DNA of 64,000 bases from Aeromicrobium choanae (GCF_900167475.1 NZ_LT796768.1:1798001-1862000); one strand, 5' to 3'; positions 27,665-35,973 are shown, counted from the first letter of the stretch. Made by a program: numbers and translations. The notes: generated from the sequence alone by a model not told the origin.

Positions 27665-27698
27665 CCAGTGTTACTGGCGGGTTCTACTGGCCAGTAAC
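27665..27698. promoter_or_regulatory. Cluster of ACTGG/CCAGT half-sites, operator for the acyl-CoA dehydrogenase
   Basis: Four half-sites lie within 34 bases: CCAGT-GTT-ACTGG, then the uninterrupted palindrome TACTGGCCAGTA, with outer arms GTTACTGG and CCAGTAAC. The cluster is about 31-64 bases before the ATG, next to the -10-like TAGTTACT/TACTAT on the minus strand. The symmetry suits a TetR-type fatty-acid regulator; the factor is not identified. Confidence 0.6.
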
Positions 27699-27740
27699 TA
27701 GATAGTACTCCAGCCGGGGGCGCGCACAAAAGGCGTTGGG

Positions 27741-27781
27741 GAAAAGAAAAACGACCCGTCTCCTCAGGGGAGGCGAGTCGG
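27741..27781 (-). terminator. Rho-independent terminator with T tract
   Basis: On the minus strand the hairpin CGACTCGCCTCCC-CTGA-GGAGACGGGTCG is followed directly by TTTTTCTTTTC, one of the few classical intrinsic terminators here. It lies just after the stop of the 36-codon membrane ORF, supporting that ORF as a real transcription unit. Confidence 0.85.
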
Positions 27782-27795
27782 TTCCGTGAAGTGGG

Positions 27796-27906
27796 TCAGG
27801 CGCGACGGGTGGGGATGCGCGTCAGGCCGTCGGTGGCGACCAGGTAGGTCGTGTGGATCGTGCCGGCAGTGACGGCGACGATGGCCGAGAGTGCGAGGAA
27901 GGTCAT
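27796..27906 (-). CDS. 36-aa predicted single-pass membrane peptide
   Basis: The product is one hydrophobic helix (TFLALSAIVAVTAGTIHTTY) followed by a short basic tail ending RIPTRRA. An AAAGGA ribosome binding site precedes the ATG at ideal spacing and an intrinsic terminator follows the stop, so the ORF looks expressed. It is divergent from a LysR regulator with an operator-like inverted repeat between them. The function is unknown; regulation by the LysR protein is an inference from this layout. Confidence 0.6.
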   Translation of the reverse strand: MTFLALSAIVAVTAGTIHTTYLVATDGLTRIPTRRA

Positions 27907-27961
27907 GAGCGGGGTCCTTTCGTTCTCTCCTATTGTGAATCGTTCAACTGTCAAGGACAAT

Positions 27962-27992
27962 CCAACAAAACTATGTCCAACGTGTAGTTTGG
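27962..27992. promoter_or_regulatory. Inverted repeat in the LysR intergenic region
   Basis: CCAA-C-AAAACTA and TAGTTTGG flank a centre TGTCCAACGTG, immediately before the LysR start in an AT-rich stretch. LysR-type proteins usually bind such T-N11-A sites between their own gene and a divergent target. The pairing with the small membrane ORF is inferred. Confidence 0.5.
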
Positions 27993-27996
27993 CTAC

Positions 27997-28917
27997 ATGG
28001 AACCTCGACGCCTTGCGATGCTGCGGGAATTGGCCGAGCGGGGCACCGTGGGCGCCGTCGCCGACGAGATGAACGTCACACCCTCCGCGGTGTCGCAGCA
28101 GCTGAAGCTGCTCGAGGGGGAGGCCGGTGTCCCCCTGATCGAGCCTGCGGGCCGCGGCGTGCGCCTCACCGCCGCCGGACGTGCGCTGGCCGAGACCGCC
28201 ACCGAGGTCGCCGTGGCGCTCGAGCGGGCCGAGGCCCGGTGGCGCGAGTACCTCGGGGGTCCCGCGGGCGACGTCACCCTGACGGTCTTCCCCACCGGCG
28301 GCGAGATGCTGCTGCCCGGACTGCTCACGCGCGTCGTCGCCGAGCCCGCCGTGAATCTCCTCTGCACCGACCGCGACCCCACGCAGCGGTTCGACGTTCT
28401 CGACATGGTGGCGGACTTCGACATCGTGGTCGCCGACTCGCCCGCCGCGACCGAGGAGTGGCACGAGCGAGGGCTGCAGCTCGTGTCGCTGCTGCGCGAG
28501 CCCCTCGACGTGGCGCTGCCCGAGAGTCACCGCCTTGCCGCGAAGCAGAGCCTGTCGCCGAAGGACGTCGTCGGGGAGACGTGGATCGGGGCGCCGCACG
28601 GCTACCCCTACGACCGGGTGCTCCAGCAGCTCGTGGCGGTGACCGGCGACCCGGTGCGGATCGCCCAGCGCTTCGACGACAACGGGGTCGTCGAGGCCGT
28701 GGTCGCCGCGGGCCACGGGATCGCGATCCTGCCGCGCTTCACGACGCGGACCCGTGACAACGGGCTCGTGACGCGTCCGCTCGTCGGCATCCGCGCGCGA
28801 CGCGACATCACCGCAGTGCTGCGCCCCGACCGGTTCGAACGACCCAGCGTGCGCTTCTGCGTCCAGGCCCTGCGCGAGGAGGCCCGCACGGTCGCCGACC
28901 GCCATGGCGCCGTCTGA
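27997..28917 (+). CDS. LysR-family transcriptional regulator
   Basis: 306 aa with an N-terminal winged helix-turn-helix (AVADEMNVTPSAVSQQLKLLEGEAG, residues 18-43) and a type 2 periplasmic-binding-like effector domain (VTLTVFPTGGEMLLPGLL onward; GHGIAILPR near the end). The ligand is unknown. The neighbour on the other strand is a small membrane peptide; the TauE-type exporter lies convergently three bases beyond the stop. Autoregulation via the upstream inverted repeat is likely by family behaviour. Confidence 0.9.
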   Translation: MEPRRLAMLRELAERGTVGAVADEMNVTPSAVSQQLKLLEGEAGVPLIEPAGRGVRLTAAGRALAETATEVAVALERAEARWREYLGGPAGDVTLTVFPTGGEMLLPGLLTRVVAEPAVNLLCTDRDPTQRFDVLDMVADFDIVVADSPAATEEWHERGLQLVSLLREPLDVALPESHRLAAKQSLSPKDVVGETWIGAPHGYPYDRVLQQLVAVTGDPVRIAQRFDDNGVVEAVVAAGHGIAILPRFTTRTRDNGLVTRPLVGIRARRDITAVLRPDRFERPSVRFCVQALREEARTVADRHGAV

Positions 28918-28920
28918 CGG

Positions 28921-29652
28921 TCAGCGCAGCGCGTCGACCAGCAGCCACGCCGCGACGAGCGTGATCGCCACGAGGTAGATCCGGTCGAAGCGGCGCTCGG
29001 GCATCCGGTCGAGGACGCGGCTGCCCACCCAGGTCCCGGCGACCACGCCGACGATGCCGACGGCCGCCGCCGGGGCCTGGGCGGCGGGCAGCAGCCCCAC
29101 CGCGCCGAAGATCACCAGCTTGGCGGCGTGGCCCGCCACCTGCGACGCGGCGAAGGTGCCGACGAACCCCATGCGGTCCTTGGTGCCGGCACGGAAGAAC
29201 GGGGCGGCCAGTGTGCCGGTCGCCCCGACCACGGGGTTGAGCGCTCCGAGCACGCCGCCCATCGCGATCCACCCGCCCGGGCTCGGCGCGGGCAGCGGGC
29301 GCGAGAGCCACTCGGGCAGCCACGTCGCGACGAGCACCGCGATCGCGATGGCCGCCTGCAGCACGGCGTCCGGAGCCTGGCGCGCCAGCGACAGCGACAG
29401 CGCACCCGCGGGAAGCAGCAGCAGGGAGGTGCGCCACACGATCCGCCAGTCGACGTCATGGCGGCGGACCAGCGTCCGGGTGCCGTTCGACACCACCTGG
29501 ATGGCGGCGTGGAGGGGGAGGGCGACGAGCGGATCGAGGAACGCGACGAGCACGGCCAGCAGCACGACCCCACCGCCGAAACCCAGCACCTCGGTGAGCA
29601 TCGACGTCGCGAAGGCGCACGCGCCGACGAGCAGCACCAGGGTGGGATCCAC
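28921..29652 (-). CDS. TauE/SafE-family sulfite/organic anion exporter
   Basis: A 243-aa membrane protein with about eight hydrophobic helices and the family-typical TEVLGFGGGVVLLAVLV motif near residues 20-37 and an ALNPVVGATGTLAAPFF repeat-half motif near 137-153. Family members move sulfite, sulfoacetate or related anions. There is no sulfur-metabolism gene nearby, so the substrate stays open. Confidence 0.82.
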   Translation of the reverse strand: MDPTLVLLVGACAFATSMLTEVLGFGGGVVLLAVLVAFLDPLVALPLHAAIQVVSNGTRTLVRRHDVDWRIVWRTSLLLLPAGALSLSLARQAPDAVLQAAIAIAVLVATWLPEWLSRPLPAPSPGGWIAMGGVLGALNPVVGATGTLAAPFFRAGTKDRMGFVGTFAASQVAGHAAKLVIFGAVGLLPAAQAPAAAVGIVGVVAGTWVGSRVLDRMPERRFDRIYLVAITLVAAWLLVDALR

Positions 29653-29670
29653 CCGCCCATGTCTACAGGG

Positions 29671-30957
29671 TCAGGCTCCCGGATCGACGCTCTCGGTGGC
29701 CACCTCGGCCTCGGGATCGCGCTGGACGATCCGCATCACGTGGTAGATCACGATCGCCGCGACCGAGCCCAGCGTGATGCCCGACAGCGACACGTCGCCG
29801 CGGGTGATCGTCAGGTTGCCGATGCCGATGATGAGCGCCGCGGCAGCCGTGTAGAGGTTGACCGGGTTGGCGAAGTCGACGTGGTTGTCCATCCAGATGC
29901 GCACGCCGATCAGGCCGATGAGGCCGTACAGGGCGACGGTGACACCACCGATGACGCCCCACGGGATCGTGCCGAGCAGCTCGCCGAACTTGGGGGAGAG
30001 GCTCAGCAGCATCGCGACCACGCCGGCCACCACGTAGGCGGCGCTGGAGAAGACGCGGGTCGCGGTCATGACGCCGATGTTCTCGCCGTACGTGGTGGTC
30101 GCCGAGCCGCCGAAGCCGCCGGCGATCGTGGTGGCCAGGCCGTCGGCGATGAGGGCGCGCCCCGTCTCCTCGTTGATGGCCGGCCGGTCGGTCAGGTGGG
30201 CGACGCTGCGGACGTGGCCGATGTTCTCGGCGATCAGCGCGAGCACGATCGGCAGGAACATCGGCAGCACCGACCACTCGACGGTGGGGGTGTGGAACTC
30301 GGGCAGGCCGATCCAGGCGGCCTGCTCGACTGCGCTGAAGTCGATGTCCCCGGAGATGAGCGCCACGAGGTAGCCCACGACGATGCCGAAGAGGATCGAC
30401 AGCCGGGCGGCGAACCCCGTGAGGACCACCGCGGAGAGGCAGATGACGGCCAGGGTGATCGTGGCGAGCCACGGCGCCTGCGCGAAGTTGTCGGTGGCGG
30501 CGCCCGCGAGGGCGAAGCCGATGAGCGCGACGATCGCGCCGGTGACGACCGGAGGCATCAGCGTCTCGAGCCACGCCCGTCCGGTGGCCTGGACGAGGAA
30601 GCCGAACGCGGCCAGCGTGATGCCCGTGCACATGATGCCGAACAGGGCGGCACCCATGTTGTCGTCGAGGACGAGACCGTGGACCGGGGCGATGAACGCG
30701 AACGACGAGCCGAGGTAGCTGGGCAGCCGGCCGCGGGTGATCGCCAGGAAGAGCAGGGTGCCGAAGCCGGAGAAGAACAGCGTCGTCGTGGGCGGCATCT
30801 CGGTCAGGATCGGCACGAGGAACGTCGCGCCGAACATCGCCACGACGTGCTGGGCGCCGAAGCCCACGGTGCGCGGCCAGGAGAGGCGCTCTTCGGGCAG
30901 GACGATCGCGCCGGGGGAGATGTTCGATCCGTCACCATGCAGGGTCCACATGGACAT
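29671..30957 (-). CDS. uraA: NCS2 uracil/xanthine permease, UraA-like
   Basis: About 428 aa with fourteen predicted helices and the family substrate-site motifs LALIAENIGHVRSV and TTYGENIGVMTATRV. The N-terminal segment FGAQHVVAMFGATFLVPIL is characteristic of UraA. It imports uracil or another nucleobase with protons. The ATG after AGAAGG was chosen; a GTG four codons earlier is possible. A hairpin just upstream separates it from the crotonase gene. Confidence 0.88.
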   Translation of the reverse strand: MSMWTLHGDGSNISPGAIVLPEERLSWPRTVGFGAQHVVAMFGATFLVPILTEMPPTTTLFFSGFGTLLFLAITRGRLPSYLGSSFAFIAPVHGLVLDDNMGAALFGIMCTGITLAAFGFLVQATGRAWLETLMPPVVTGAIVALIGFALAGAATDNFAQAPWLATITLAVICLSAVVLTGFAARLSILFGIVVGYLVALISGDIDFSAVEQAAWIGLPEFHTPTVEWSVLPMFLPIVLALIAENIGHVRSVAHLTDRPAINEETGRALIADGLATTIAGGFGGSATTTYGENIGVMTATRVFSSAAYVVAGVVAMLLSLSPKFGELLGTIPWGVIGGVTVALYGLIGLIGVRIWMDNHVDFANPVNLYTAAAALIIGIGNLTITRGDVSLSGITLGSVAAIVIYHVMRIVQRDPEAEVATESVDPGA

Positions 30958-30967
30958 TGACCTTCTC

Positions 30968-30997
30968 ACGCCCGTCGATCGGGCCGTCGACGGGCGT
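30968..30997. terminator. Hairpin between crotonase and uracil permease genes
   Basis: A perfect 11-bp stem (ACGCCCGTCGA with TCGACGGGCGT) and 8-base loop, extendable through CTCACG/CGTGAG with a small bulge. It follows the crotonase stop and precedes the permease ATG by 11 bases, so it can terminate the first gene or lie in the leader of the second. Confidence 0.65.
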
Positions 30998-31009
30998 CAG
31001 CGTGAGACG

Positions 31010-31762
31010 TCAGCGTCCGGCGAACCTGGCGGCGAACGCCGCGAACTCCTCGCTGCTGAGCGACTCGGCCTGGGCCCAGGACTCGAAGTTGAGCGACTCG
31101 TGCAGGTCGTCGCGCGCCGCGATCGCCACCGACTTCTTGATGTCGGACATCAGCTTGGGGTTGCGCTTGCTCCACGTCGCGGCGAGCTCGGCGGCGCGGG
31201 CCTTGGGGTCGTCGGCGATCTCCTGGGCGATGCCCAGGCCCAGGGCGGCCTCGGCCCCGATGATGTCGCCGTTGAAGAGCGCCGCGGCCGTGTTGGCCGA
31301 GCCGATGCGCTGGGTGAGCATCCACGTGCAGCCGCCACCGGGGTGCAGGCCGATCTTGCTGAAGGTGGGACCGAAGCCACCCTCGGGCCCCGCCACGATG
31401 ACGTCGCAGGCCAGGGCGATGTTCAGCCCCGCGCCGACCGCCGCGCCCTGGACCGCCGCGACCGTGGGGATCGACAGGTTCCGGATGCCCAGGAACGAGG
31501 CGTAGACGTTCATCAGGTGCTCGCGCAGCACGTCGGCCGGGCGGCTGGTGTCGCCGAAGAGGCTCTCGAGGTTGGCACCCGAGCAGAAGGCCTTGCCGGC
31601 GCCGGTGACGACGAGGGCGCGGGCCTCCTCGTCGGCCGCGACGGACTCGACGGCGACGCGCAGCTCCTCCAGCAGCGGCCAGTCGAGGGCGTTGAGACGC
31701 TCGGGAGCGTTCAGCGTGATCGTGCGGACGGAGTCTTCGCGCGTGAGCTCGACGAGTGTCAT
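31010..31762 (-). CDS. Enoyl-CoA hydratase/isomerase (crotonase) family protein
   Basis: A 250-aa crotonase fold protein: LNAPERLNALD, the CoA loop FCSGANLESL near residues 59-68, and the oxyanion-hole segment AVQGAAVGAGLNIALACD near 100-117. The two glutamates used by classical hydratases (in GGxCE and FGxPE) are replaced by Asn (GLNIA) and Phe (GPTFS), so it is unlikely to be a standard hydratase; an isomerase or other crotonase activity is possible. The ATG follows AGGGTGA; a GTG three codons upstream is the alternative. The gene is divergent from the alpha/beta hydrolase. Confidence 0.85.
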   Translation of the reverse strand: MTLVELTREDSVRTITLNAPERLNALDWPLLEELRVAVESVAADEEARALVVTGAGKAFCSGANLESLFGDTSRPADVLREHLMNVYASFLGIRNLSIPTVAAVQGAAVGAGLNIALACDVIVAGPEGGFGPTFSKIGLHPGGGCTWMLTQRIGSANTAAALFNGDIIGAEAALGLGIAQEIADDPKARAAELAATWSKRNPKLMSDIKKSVAIAARDDLHESLNFESWAQAESLSSEEFAAFAARFAGR

Positions 31763-31785
31763 GCGGATCACCCTACGATCACTTC

Positions 31786-32676
31786 ATGACCGAACGGACC
31801 CTGCCCGTGGTGCCCGGAGTCGAGCACCGATGGATCGATGTCGACGGCGTCAGCCTGCACGTGGCTGAGGCCGGAACGACCCACCGCTCGGCCGACCGTC
31901 CCACCCTCGTCCTGCTGCACGGGTGGCCACAGCACTGGTTCTGCTGGCGTCACGTGATGCCGGCCCTGGCCGAGACGCACCACGTGGTCGCGCTCGACCT
32001 GCGCGGTGCCGGCTGGAGCGACGTTCCGGAGGGCACGGACGCCTACGACAAGAGGGTCATCGCCGACGAGGTCGCCCGCGCCATCGAGGTCCTCGAACTC
32101 GACCGGCCGGTGCTCGTCGGGCATGACTGGGGCGCGTGGACCTCCTTGCTCGTCGCGAGCCGCCACCCGGGCTCCGCGCGGGGCGTCGTCGCCGCCGCGA
32201 TCGTCGCGCCGTGGAAGGACGTGCCGTGGCACCAGATGTGGCGATTCGCGTACCAGCCGATCGCCGGCGGACCCGGAGGCGCGTTCCTGCACCGCCGCGC
32301 GGGCCAGATGCTGCTGAAGACGATCTTCCGCGCCGGTGCGGCCCGGCGCTTCCGCTGGCCGCGCTCGGTGCGCGAGGAGTACCTGGCCAGGTTCCGCGAC
32401 CCGGCGCGCGCCCGCGCCGGCCAGGCGATGTACCGCGCCTTCCTGCTGAAGGAGATCCCGAAGATCGGCCGCGGCTACGCCCGCCGGGTCGACGACGTGC
32501 CGCTGCTCTTCCTGCCGGGCACGGGCGACCTCGTGCTCGCGCCGAGCCTCGTGCGCCGCGTGGAGGGCCCGCCGAACGTGACAGTCACGGAGATCGCGGG
32601 CACCGGCCACTGGATCCCCGAGGAGCGTCCCGCTGAGCTCGTGGGCCGGGTCCGCGAGTTCCTGCGCCAGTTCTGA
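31786..32676 (+). CDS. Alpha/beta hydrolase, epoxide-hydrolase-like
   Basis: 296 aa with LLHGWPQHWFCW (the HGxP oxyanion motif of epoxide hydrolases) near residues 43-54, nucleophile Asp in VGHDWGAW near 112-119, GTGD near 244 and catalytic His in GTGHWIPEERP near 275-285. Use of Asp rather than Ser as nucleophile indicates epoxide hydrolase or dehalogenase chemistry. The substrate is unknown. It is divergent from the crotonase with a 23-base gap, so the promoters overlap. Confidence 0.85.
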   Translation: MTERTLPVVPGVEHRWIDVDGVSLHVAEAGTTHRSADRPTLVLLHGWPQHWFCWRHVMPALAETHHVVALDLRGAGWSDVPEGTDAYDKRVIADEVARAIEVLELDRPVLVGHDWGAWTSLLVASRHPGSARGVVAAAIVAPWKDVPWHQMWRFAYQPIAGGPGGAFLHRRAGQMLLKTIFRAGAARRFRWPRSVREEYLARFRDPARARAGQAMYRAFLLKEIPKIGRGYARRVDDVPLLFLPGTGDLVLAPSLVRRVEGPPNVTVTEIAGTGHWIPEERPAELVGRVREFLRQF

Positions 32677-32770
32677 CACCTCTCTGCGTCATACGATGCG
32701 GTCGTTCCCGCGACCGTTCCGCATGACGTTGCAAGTGCGCCGAGCGTGCCTAGTACGATCGGGGCACACC

Positions 32771-32841
32771 GCCGGTGTAGCTCAATGGCAGAGCGCTTGC
32801 TTCCCAAGCAAGATACGCGGGTTCGATTCCCGTCACCGGCT
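32771..32841 (+). tRNA. tRNA-Gly (anticodon CCC), integration target
   Basis: A full cloverleaf can be drawn: acceptor GCCGGTG/CACCGGC, D stem GCTC/GAGC, anticodon stem CTTGC/GCAAG with loop TTCCCAA giving anticodon CCC, and T stem GCGGG/CCCGT with loop TTCGATT. The discriminator is T and CCA is not encoded. Its 3' half is duplicated about 16.3 kb away, marking it as the attachment site of an integrated element. The copy here remains functional. Confidence 0.95.
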
Positions 32842-32842
32842 C
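32796..32842 (+). repeat. attL core: tRNA-Gly 3' half, 47-bp direct repeat
   Basis: These bases, from the anticodon stem through two bases past the discriminator, are identical to the copy at 49139-49185. The repeat restores the tRNA sequence at the integrase-proximal end, as expected for tRNA-targeting tyrosine recombinases. Confidence 0.95.
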
Positions 32843-32916
32843 TCAGCATCACCGCAGGTCAGACCGGGTTTGGTACCCCGATCGGACGGAACTCCACGCG
32901 GTGCGCTCTGGCGTTC

Positions 32917-32935
32917 GTGCCGGAACGTGCCGGAA
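32917..32935 (+). repeat. Left arm-type repeat GTGCCGGAACGTGCCGGAA
   Basis: Two GTGCCGG units ten bases apart lie 75 bases inside the left core repeat and 21 bases before the integrase ATG. A copy matching at 17 of 19 positions occurs near the right end of the element. Paired direct repeats inside both ends are the usual layout of integrase arm-binding sites. Confidence 0.65.
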
Positions 32936-32955
32936 TCCCCGGGAGAACCGTCACC

Positions 32956-34431
32956 ATGCGTACGCAGACCACGACCTCACGCAGCACCCCAACCGCCCGC
33001 CGCCGCAAGAGCCGGCGCGCCTTCGGCACCGTCCGTCAGCTGCCGTCCGGACGCTGGCAGGCCCGGTGGGAAGACAAGTACGGCCGGACCCACACCGGCC
33101 CCCACCCCTTCGCCACCGAACGCGCCGCCGACGACTGGCTCAGCACCGTCCGGGCCGACCTGGTGCGCGGCGTGTGGCGATCTCCCGACCTCGGATCGGA
33201 CACGCTCGCGGGCTACATGCGCGGCTGGGTCGACCAACGCACCGACCTGGCCCTGTCCACCAGAGCGGGCTACCTCATCGCCCTGGAGCGCTGGATCGAG
33301 CGAGACCTGATGCTTCCCAGTGCACGGGGCGGTCGACCCGGAAGGGTCAACATCGGCGATCAGCCGCTCAACGCGCTCACGCCCAGCATGATCCGCGAGT
33401 GGTACGCCGCCGCGCACGCCACCCAGGTCCTCGAGAAGGCTGAGCGCGACGCCCGCGGCGTGCTGTCCCAGGCGTCGCGCAGCAAAACTGCTCCCGTCCG
33501 CGCCTGGGCTCGCGCGAGGGGCTGGTCTGTCAAGGACACCGGCAGGCTCAGCCCTGCCGTCACGGCTGCCTGGGAACGTGCCGGCCGCCCGGGCGACCCG
33601 TGCAATGGCCTGACGCTCGAGGTCGACCCATCGTCGATCAAACCGGCCGCGGTCGTCGTTCAGGCCTATCGGTATCTGCGCGCATGCCTAAACGCGGCGC
33701 TCTCAGACGGCCTGATCACGTCCAACCCCTGCCGGGTCAAGGGCGGCGGCTCATTCGCAACCGGCGAACGCCCGCACGCCGCCCCGGACGAGGTGCGGGC
33801 ACTCGCCGCCGCGATGCCGCCCCGGTTCGCCGCGGCCGTTGACCTGGCGGCATGGTCCGCCCTGCGCGCCGGTGAGCTGTTCGCTCTGGCCCGCCGACAC
33901 GTCGACCTGGACGTAGGGACGATCACCGTCGAGCGGGCACTGGTCGACGTCGCGGGACACCCACTGACCTTCGGTCCACCCAAGACCCAAGGCAGCCTCC
34001 GCACCGTCAGCTTGCCGCCGTCCGTCGTCGACCGACTCCGCGAACACATGGCGGCGCACACCGGCGACGGCCCCGACGCACTCGTTTTCGCCCACCCCGA
34101 TGGCGCACCGGTCAACCGAAGCCAACGAGGCCGGATGTTCGACCGCGCGCGACGCGCAGTCGGGCGACCCGACCTGCGCTGGCACGACCTGCGGCACACC
34201 GGCTCGACCCTCGCCGCACGCGCCGGAGCATCGATCAGCGAGCTACAGCACCGACTCGGACACTCGACCTTCGCCGCCGCGATGCGGTACCAACACGCCA
34301 GCGCCGATCGGGATCGTGAACTGGCCGACCGGCTCGACACCTACGCGTCCGCGCAACAGGATTCGATCGTTCTGTCCCACTCTTCGCTTCGATCGCTGCC
34401 CTCGCGGCCTTCCGCCGCGGATCACGATTGA
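32956..34431 (+). CDS. int: Tyrosine recombinase (phage-type integrase)
   Basis: 491 aa: an AP2-like/arm-binding N-terminal domain (FGTVRQLPSGRWQARWEDKYG), a core-binding SAM-like domain and a C-terminal catalytic domain with Arg304 (ALRAGEL), Lys in PPKTQGSLRTV, His410-x-x-Arg413 (HDLRH), His436 (LGHS) and nucleophile Tyr445 (MRYQH). All catalytic residues are present, so the enzyme should be active. It sits 114 bases from the tRNA. The ATG after GGGAGA was chosen because the open frame upstream runs into the tRNA. It integrates and excises the island with the downstream excisionase-like protein. Confidence 0.95.
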   Translation: MRTQTTTSRSTPTARRRKSRRAFGTVRQLPSGRWQARWEDKYGRTHTGPHPFATERAADDWLSTVRADLVRGVWRSPDLGSDTLAGYMRGWVDQRTDLALSTRAGYLIALERWIERDLMLPSARGGRPGRVNIGDQPLNALTPSMIREWYAAAHATQVLEKAERDARGVLSQASRSKTAPVRAWARARGWSVKDTGRLSPAVTAAWERAGRPGDPCNGLTLEVDPSSIKPAAVVVQAYRYLRACLNAALSDGLITSNPCRVKGGGSFATGERPHAAPDEVRALAAAMPPRFAAAVDLAAWSALRAGELFALARRHVDLDVGTITVERALVDVAGHPLTFGPPKTQGSLRTVSLPPSVVDRLREHMAAHTGDGPDALVFAHPDGAPVNRSQRGRMFDRARRAVGRPDLRWHDLRHTGSTLAARAGASISELQHRLGHSTFAAAMRYQHASADRDRELADRLDTYASAQQDSIVLSHSSLRSLPSRPSAADHD

Positions 34432-34555
34432 CGGCAGGCGTCATGTTTACGATGGCTCCCGCGTGTGTCCGGCAGAAACTGTCGGGCACGTCTGGCAGGT
34501 TGTGACCGTGGATGCGACAGGTCAGGCCCGCGTGGGCAACCGCCCCGCATTCGCC

Positions 34556-35197
34556 ATGTCCTCCACCGGAAGCCCCGAGCCCCTCACGATCGACGAAGTC
34601 TCGTATCTGACGGGGTATGTGGCTGCGCTTGAGCGTGACGCTGAATTCGTACCGTTCGACGCCATCTGCCACGCCTTCGCCCAACTTCAGGGCGATCTGA
34701 CTGATCACGGGGCTCAGGTACTGGGTGATGCACTCTTCGCCTGGGCCGGATACTGCGAGACCGATTCGCTCTCGCTACGGACTCCTGGTGTCCTCTCTTG
34801 GATCGACGCCGATGACCCGGCGGCAGGACGCCTCGCGCGCCAGCTTCTGGCCCATGTCACCGCTTACCTCGCGCGGCTTAGCTGCAACCCCGTTCCGGCG
34901 AGCACTCCCAGCGACGACCGTGAGTGGAGTCGAATCCGAGTTGCTCGTCGGTCCAAGTGGGACGACCGACGCCTCTCCCATGCCGAAGAACGTGCGGCAC
35001 GGCGGCACGACTCTGAACTCGACGAAATCACGACGCCGAACCGCGCCGAAAGACGCGCAGCCACCTTCGGTCATGCCAGCGTCGAGCTTGCCACGCCAGA
35101 CCGGCTAGAGCCCGTCCCGCCACCTCGACGACGCCCCGTCACCGAGCCTCGAACCGCTCGCGCCCCGTCCAGCGAACGCCACGCGTTCGCTGCCTGA
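34556..35197 (+). CDS. Hypothetical protein of the element
   Basis: A 213-aa product from the ATG reading MSSTGSPEPLTIDEV, followed by helical segments (LTGYVAALERDAEF) and an Arg-rich C-terminal half (AEERAARRHDSELDE, NRAERRAATFG). I recognise no domain. A GTG 16 codons earlier is an alternative start. It lies between integrase and excisionase-like genes on the same strand, a position where mobile-element accessory proteins are common. Its basic tail could bind nucleic acid, which is speculative. Confidence 0.5.
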   Translation: MSSTGSPEPLTIDEVSYLTGYVAALERDAEFVPFDAICHAFAQLQGDLTDHGAQVLGDALFAWAGYCETDSLSLRTPGVLSWIDADDPAAGRLARQLLAHVTAYLARLSCNPVPASTPSDDREWSRIRVARRSKWDDRRLSHAEERAARRHDSELDEITTPNRAERRAATFGHASVELATPDRLEPVPPPRRRPVTEPRTARAPSSERHAFAA

Positions 35198-35401
35198 GCA
35201 AACCCCCGACGCCGTTCTAGTTCCGTCCCGGCGTCACCCTGCAAGACCTTCGATGCTCTCCACGGCAGGCACTCCACCACGTCAGTGAACGCGCCCACGG
35301 TCCCCGGCGAAATGGCGTCCGGGCGACCCCCGCTCAGACTCCCCCGAAATGGTCATAACCAGTGACCGGGGACGTGCGGGTGCCTGCTGGGAAGAAGCAC
35401 G

Positions 35402-35596
35402 ATGATCAGCACGACCCCCGATCCGCTCTTGACCGTCCCGCAGACTGTCGAGTACCTCAACGGCTCAGTGTCAGAGCGAACGTTGCGACGCCTGATCGCT
35501 TCAGGTGACATCCAGTCGCTGCGCATCGGCGGCAACGCCCGCCGCGTACGTGTGTCGGCGATCGAGGACTACCTCAGCCGGGCGACCCAGCGATGA
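35402..35596 (+). CDS. xis: Excisionase-like MerR-type helix-turn-helix protein
   Basis: 64 aa: LLTVPQTVEYLNGSVSERTLRRLIASGDIQ, then a wing (SLRIGGNARRVRVS) and AIEDYLSRAT, the standard DNA-binding excisionase fold. It would direct excision by the integrase. A GGTCA-N7-TGACC inverted repeat lies about 35 bases before the ATG and may be its operator or binding site. Its stop overlaps the next start (ATGA). Confidence 0.85.
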   Translation: MISTTPDPLLTVPQTVEYLNGSVSERTLRRLIASGDIQSLRIGGNARRVRVSAIEDYLSRATQR

Positions 35597-35973
35597 GTGG
35601 GCGCAGCAGCCAACGGGGCGCCGAGGCTCCAGGCGCCGCCCACTACCTCGTACGTGCCTACCTGCATCAGCACCGCGAAGGCCGGTCGCCCGAGGGCCGA
35701 ATCCGGTTGCACGCCGACGACTGCGGTAGCCGCCCGGTGGTGGGCCTCCTCGTCGCTGGTTACAGCGAGGTCTCGCCTCAGAGCGCGATCGCGTCGGCCC
35801 TGCTGGACCGCCTCACGGCGATCATCCAAGGCCCGCTTGGTCTCGTGGCCCACTACCGAGACACCTCGCCCCAGCTCGCAGCGTGGCTGGCCAAGGAGCT
35901 GATCGAGCGGACCACGGTCGAGATCACCTCAACCAACTACCTCCCGACCAGACCGCAAGGTGCCAGACGGTGA
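35593..35973 (+). CDS. Hypothetical protein coupled to the excisionase-like gene
   Basis: A 126-aa protein starting four bases inside the excisionase-like gene. A short disordered start (SGRSSQRGAEAPG) is followed by mixed alpha/beta sequence (YLVRAYLHQHREG, LLVAGYSEVSPQSAIASALLDRL) and a C-terminal WLAKELIERTTVEI helix. No family is recognised. Translational overlap implies a role in maintenance or excision of the element. Confidence 0.55.
   Translation: MSGRSSQRGAEAPGAAHYLVRAYLHQHREGRSPEGRIRLHADDCGSRPVVGLLVAGYSEVSPQSAIASALLDRLTAIIQGPLGLVAHYRDTSPQLAAWLAKELIERTTVEITSTNYLPTRPQGARR

Noticed and set aside
33735-35197. Extension of the hypothetical gene back into the integrase gene
   Set aside because: That part is antiphase to the catalytic domain of the integrase, whose active-site residues are all present; the start was placed after the integrase stop.
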